This document shows, piece after piece, positions 5,108-7,871 of a DNA stretch of 7,871 nucleotides; the first letter of the stretch is position 1; each line of letters opens with the position of its first letter. The position numbers and the translations under genes were made by a program. The notes under the pieces were generated by a model. That model was not told the DNA's origin, did no database searches, and saw only the letters and a program-made list of their open reading frames with translations. The stretch covers positions 1 to 7,871 of the forward strand of contig DGSJ01000059.1 in NCBI GenBank assembly GCA_002393905.1. The letters run 5' to 3'. Source of the stretch: Caryophanales bacterium UBA4365. GTDB taxonomy: Bacteria; Bacillota_I; Bacilli_A; RFN20; CAG-826.

Positions 5108-7705
5108 TTATTTACAGTCGTACCATGTACGGCCATAACCTCCATCAACTTCTAGTTTAACATCTAATTTAAGTGCGTTCTCCATAATTGATTTAACTAA
5201 TGGATAAACGATATCTTTTTCATCATTCGGAACTTTAAACAAAAGTTCGTCATGGATTTGTAGAATTAATTTTGTTTTGAGCTTGTGTTCTTCAAGAGCT
5301 TTATCAACAGCAATCATTGCGACCTTAATTAAGTCAGCGGCGGTGCCTTGAATTGGAGCATTCATTGCCGCTCTTCTAGCAAACTCACGAACTTGATAGT
5401 TCGTATCGTTGACTTCTCTTAGATAGCGTCTTCTTCCAAGAAGTGTTGTGACATAGTTCTTTTCAGTTACTTCTTCGACGACTTTTCTAAAGTATTCGCC
5501 AACTTCTGGATAAGTTTCATAGAAACGATCAATGATGGCTTTAGCTTCTTTAACGCTCATTCCAGCCTGGTCAGCTAAACCCCAGTCAGAAATGCCGTAG
5601 ATAATGCCAAAGTTAACAGCTTTCGCTTTGCGGCGTTGTAAATCTGTTGGAGTTTCAACATCAAAAAGTTTCTTTGCTGTAGCAGCGTGAATATCTTCTC
5701 CTCTTTCAAAGACTTCTTGGAGTTTCTTACATTTACTTAAGTGAGCAAGGATACGTAATTCAACTTGGGAATAATCAAGTGAAAGAATTGAGACATCTTC
5801 CTCTTTGTAGTAGAAGGCTTGTCTAATCATTTTGCCTTCTTCATCTCTTATAGAGATGTTTTGTAAGTTAGGTTCACTTGAAGATAATCGGCCAGTGGCG
5901 GTTTGCGCCTGGTTAAAAATCGCATGAATCTTTTGGTCAGCATGAATGTGTGAAGCTAGGCCAGTAACATATGTTGAAAGCAATTTCGCATATTTTCTGT
6001 ATTTAAGAATCTCCGGAACAATTGGATGAGCATAAATAAGTGACTTCAAAACATCAACCGAAGTTGAACCTTTCTTGTCGCCTTTTAAACCAAGTTTCTC
6101 ATAGAGAATAACTCCAACTTGTTTAGGAGAATCAATGTTAAATTCTTCTCCAGCAAGCTCATAAATTTCTTTTTTAATCACATCAAGTTGTTGCTTGAAT
6201 GATTCGCCAAATTCTTCGAGTTTATTAACGTCGAGTGGGAAACCTTCGATTTCCATCTTTGCTAGTACAACAGTTAGTGGAAGTTCGACATTACGATATA
6301 AATCTAATCCACCAAGAGTTTCGAGCTCTTTGGTGACTTTTGCTTCAACAAGAGAGATTGCATACGCAATATTCATTGATCCAGCTTTGTCTGAATTATC
6401 AAACAAGGAAAGATTAGCATCATCCTTCATTGGAATTTGGTATCCAAAATATTGGACTACAGCTTTAATGTCGTTATTTAAGGATGAATCAACGATGTAA
6501 GCTGCTAAAAGTAGATCAAAGGATAAACCATTGATTTCAATACCTAAATGGTTCAATAGAACCATAAGTGCCTTAAAGTCATAAGTACATTTGGCTACTT
6601 TTTCATCTTTTAAAACACTTAATAGTGTTTCATCACCAAAATGTTCTTTGGAAATGTAGTAGGCTTTACCTTTGATAATAAGAGCCAAACCATAAACTTC
6701 ACTAAGGTGATAATTGCCTGGTTCACGGTCAACATATAAATAAATCTTTTCTCTAACATCGATTCCCTTTAATGAAGAAATCTCTTCTCCATCAATTTGG
6801 ACTTCGCTTGAAGAGTTCTTCTGCAAACTTGCTGGTAAACGATTTAAGAATTGCTTAAGTTCATATTTGTGGCAGAACTCGGCTATTTTTTCAAATTCGT
6901 AACCTTTATAAACAAACTGATCGTTATCAAACGGGAGTTCGACATCAGTGAGAATCTGTGCCATCTCATAGCAGTGGCGACCTTGTTCCGCTCCTTTAAT
7001 CAGGTTCTCTGAAATCTTACCTTTCATTGTTGGAGCAGCTTCAATAATCTTGTCAAAACTTCCATATTCTTGAATAAGTTTAACAGCGGTGACATCACCA
7101 ATTCCTGGAATACCAGGAAGATTATCGCTAGCGTCACCCCTTAAACCTTTATAGTCAATAATTTGTTTTGGCATAAAACCAAAGGTTTCGACCATTGTTT
7201 TTTCGGTCATCGAAACGATGTTTGACATGCCGGTTTTAAGTAAGTTAACAGTAATGTGATCATCGATTAATTGAAGGAAATCTTTGTCAGATGTATAAAC
7301 AAATACATCGTATCCATTTGATCCAAGTCGCTTTGCGACTGTTCCACATAAATCGTCGGCTTCATAGCCTTCTAATTCAAACATTGGGACATCAAGAGCT
7401 CTAAGCATTTCGCGAGCAATTGGCATTTGTTTAACTAAATCTTCTGGAGTTGGTTTACGGTTAGCTTTGTATTTTTCATCTTCTTTATGACGGAAGGTGG
7501 CTTTACCCGTATCAAAACCAACAAACATCGCATCACCCTCTTTTAGAGATTGAAGGATTTTGTTAAGCATATTTGAAAACGCCATAATCGCGTTAGTTGG
7601 AATGCCTTCTTTGGTTCTTAAAATCTGTGGATTTGGACCATAAGCGGTGGCAAAGTATGCTCTAAAGAGCAATGAGTTTCCATCGATAATATAAGCTTTA
7701 GGCAT
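5108..7705 (-). CDS. polA: DNA polymerase I
   Basis: Pol I fills repair gaps and removes Okazaki primers. From the chosen start it has 865 residues, a normal Bacilli size. The 5' nuclease domain (1-290) shows IIDGNSLLFRAYFA (6-19), FDTGKATFRH (64-73), EGYEADD (112-118), TSDKDF (138-143) and GDASDNLPGIPGIG (190-203). A 3'-5' exonuclease-like domain (about 315-465) follows; D326 and E328 resemble Exo I, but the other motifs are altered, so proofreading is probably absent. The polymerase domain has QTATGRLSSSEPNLQNI (601-617), motif A DYSQVELR (644-651), motif B RRKAKAVNFGIIYG (691-704, with F699 where E. coli has F762) and motif C QIHDELLF (816-823). The ATG at 7705 has GGAGG 9 nt upstream and begins at the family's normal N-terminus. 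The longer TTG start at 7729 would place that ribosome site inside the gene. The start overlaps the dnaE end by 8 bp. Confidence 0.97.
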   Translation of the reverse strand: MPKAYIIDGNSLLFRAYFATAYGPNPQILRTKEGIPTNAIMAFSNMLNKILQSLKEGDAMFVGFDTGKATFRHKEDEKYKANRKPTPEDLVKQMPIAREMLRALDVPMFELEGYEADDLCGTVAKRLGSNGYDVFVYTSDKDFLQLIDDHITVNLLKTGMSNIVSMTEKTMVETFGFMPKQIIDYKGLRGDASDNLPGIPGIGDVTAVKLIQEYGSFDKIIEAAPTMKGKISENLIKGAEQGRHCYEMAQILTDVELPFDNDQFVYKGYEFEKIAEFCHKYELKQFLNRLPASLQKNSSSEVQIDGEEISSLKGIDVREKIYLYVDREPGNYHLSEVYGLALIIKGKAYYISKEHFGDETLLSVLKDEKVAKCTYDFKALMVLLNHLGIEINGLSFDLLLAAYIVDSSLNNDIKAVVQYFGYQIPMKDDANLSLFDNSDKAGSMNIAYAISLVEAKVTKELETLGGLDLYRNVELPLTVVLAKMEIEGFPLDVNKLEEFGESFKQQLDVIKKEIYELAGEEFNIDSPKQVGVILYEKLGLKGDKKGSTSVDVLKSLIYAHPIVPEILKYRKYAKLLSTYVTGLASHIHADQKIHAIFNQAQTATGRLSSSEPNLQNISIRDEEGKMIRQAFYYKEEDVSILSLDYSQVELRILAHLSKCKKLQEVFERGEDIHAATAKKLFDVETPTDLQRRKAKAVNFGIIYGISDWGLADQAGMSVKEAKAIIDRFYETYPEVGEYFRKVVEEVTEKNYVTTLLGRRRYLREVNDTNYQVREFARRAAMNAPIQGTAADLIKVAMIAVDKALEEHKLKTKLILQIHDELLFKVPNDEKDIVYPLVKSIMENALKLDVKLEVDGGYGRTWYDCK

Positions 7706-7871
7706 GTTTAACATCCTCCAGTTTCTCAACTAGTTTCACGTTGAATTGATCTTTGACACTACTATAGTAGCCACTAATCACAATCACGCTATCTTTCTTC
7801 TTTAAGGCCATTGATGACTTTTCAAACGCTTCACTAAAGACAGTTAATTCCATTTCTCCAGTGGAGTCATA
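7698..7871 (-). CDS. dnaE: C-terminal end of DNA polymerase III alpha subunit DnaE (partial)
   Basis: An open frame enters from the right edge and stops with TAA at 7700-7698, giving the last 57 residues of a protein. They begin YDSTGEMELTVFSEAFEKS and continue with KKKDSVIVISGYY and FNVKLVEKLEDV. This matches the OB-fold near the C-terminus of DnaE (the pattern D-x-T-G-x-x-E-x-x-V-F, then a basic segment and a V-x-V-x-G strand). DnaE preceding polA is the order I recall in mycoplasmas, which supports the call. The tail overlaps the polA start by 8 bp and contains the polA ribosome site, so the genes are very likely one operon. Only the tail is visible, so another OB-fold nucleic-acid enzyme cannot be fully excluded. 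Confidence 0.72.
   Translation of the reverse strand, partial: YDSTGEMELTVFSEAFEKSSMALKKKDSVIVISGYYSSVKDQFNVKLVEKLEDVKHA
7716..7720 (-). promoter_or_regulatory. Ribosome binding site deciding the polA start
   Basis: The minus strand reads GGAGG, 9 nt, then the ATG at 7705. The intermediate ATG at 7714 directly abuts GGAGG, and the TTG at 7729 lies upstream of it, so only 7705 is correctly spaced. The site lies inside the end of dnaE. Confidence 0.8.

Noticed and set aside
7706..7729. Longer polA beginning at a TTG (7729) with eight extra residues
   Set aside because: The GGAGG ribosome site would fall inside the gene, the extra residues are not part of the family N-terminus, and the ATG at 7705 is ideally spaced.

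Overview
The window is AT-rich bacterial chromosome that looks like a low-GC Gram-positive of the Bacilli/Mollicutes side, perhaps an uncultivated relative of Erysipelotrichales, Acholeplasmatales or the RF39/Izemoplasma-type lineages. This rests on a DnaB/DnaI (DnaD-family) helicase-loading pair, which is typical of Firmicutes, and on dnaE lying directly before polA and mutM, an order I recall from mycoplasmas. Trp is encoded by TGG in all the genes and dnaB ends in TGA, so the standard bacterial code fits. The taxonomic placement is inference.

Layout. Positions 1-123 hold no recognisable gene, but contain an imperfect inverted repeat. A minus-strand gene (124-1284) encodes a membrane-anchored endonuclease/exonuclease/phosphatase (EEP) family hydrolase. 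A 269-bp divergent intergenic region (1285-1553) carries an extended -10 promoter and leader hairpin for the hydrolase. For dnaB it carries a group of DnaA-box-like 9-mers, two candidate promoters and a perfect 16-bp palindrome. Then dnaB (1554-2816) and dnaI (2813-3730) run on the plus strand, overlapping by 4 bp. Converging on them from the right is a minus-strand operon: the 3' end of a gene I read as dnaE (7698-7871), polA (5108-7705) and a single gene encoding a MutM-CoaE fusion (3705-5105). The last overlaps the dnaI 3' end by 26 bp.

How the genes work together. DnaB and DnaI load the replicative helicase. DnaE synthesises DNA. Pol I removes primers and fills repair gaps. MutM excises oxidised purines, producing gaps that Pol I can fill. 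The CoaE half makes the last step of coenzyme A synthesis and is metabolically unrelated, but it commonly neighbours mutM. In Bacillus subtilis, from memory, polA, mutM, coaE, nrdR, dnaB and dnaI lie in one orientation. Here the same block is compacted, mutM and coaE are fused, nrdR is absent, and dnaB-dnaI is turned around to face the polA operon.

Most interesting points: (1) the MutM-CoaE fusion with a substituted CoaE half; (2) the DnaA-box-like group around the stronger dnaB promoter, which suggests control of helicase-loader expression by DnaA; (3) a palindrome inside the spacer of a second dnaB promoter that would give a nearly leaderless message; (4) apparent intrinsic terminators of the two convergent operons, each lying inside the other operon's coding sequence; (5) a DnaI with altered Walker B and sensor-1 positions. 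I see no phage, IS, CRISPR or obvious defence system.
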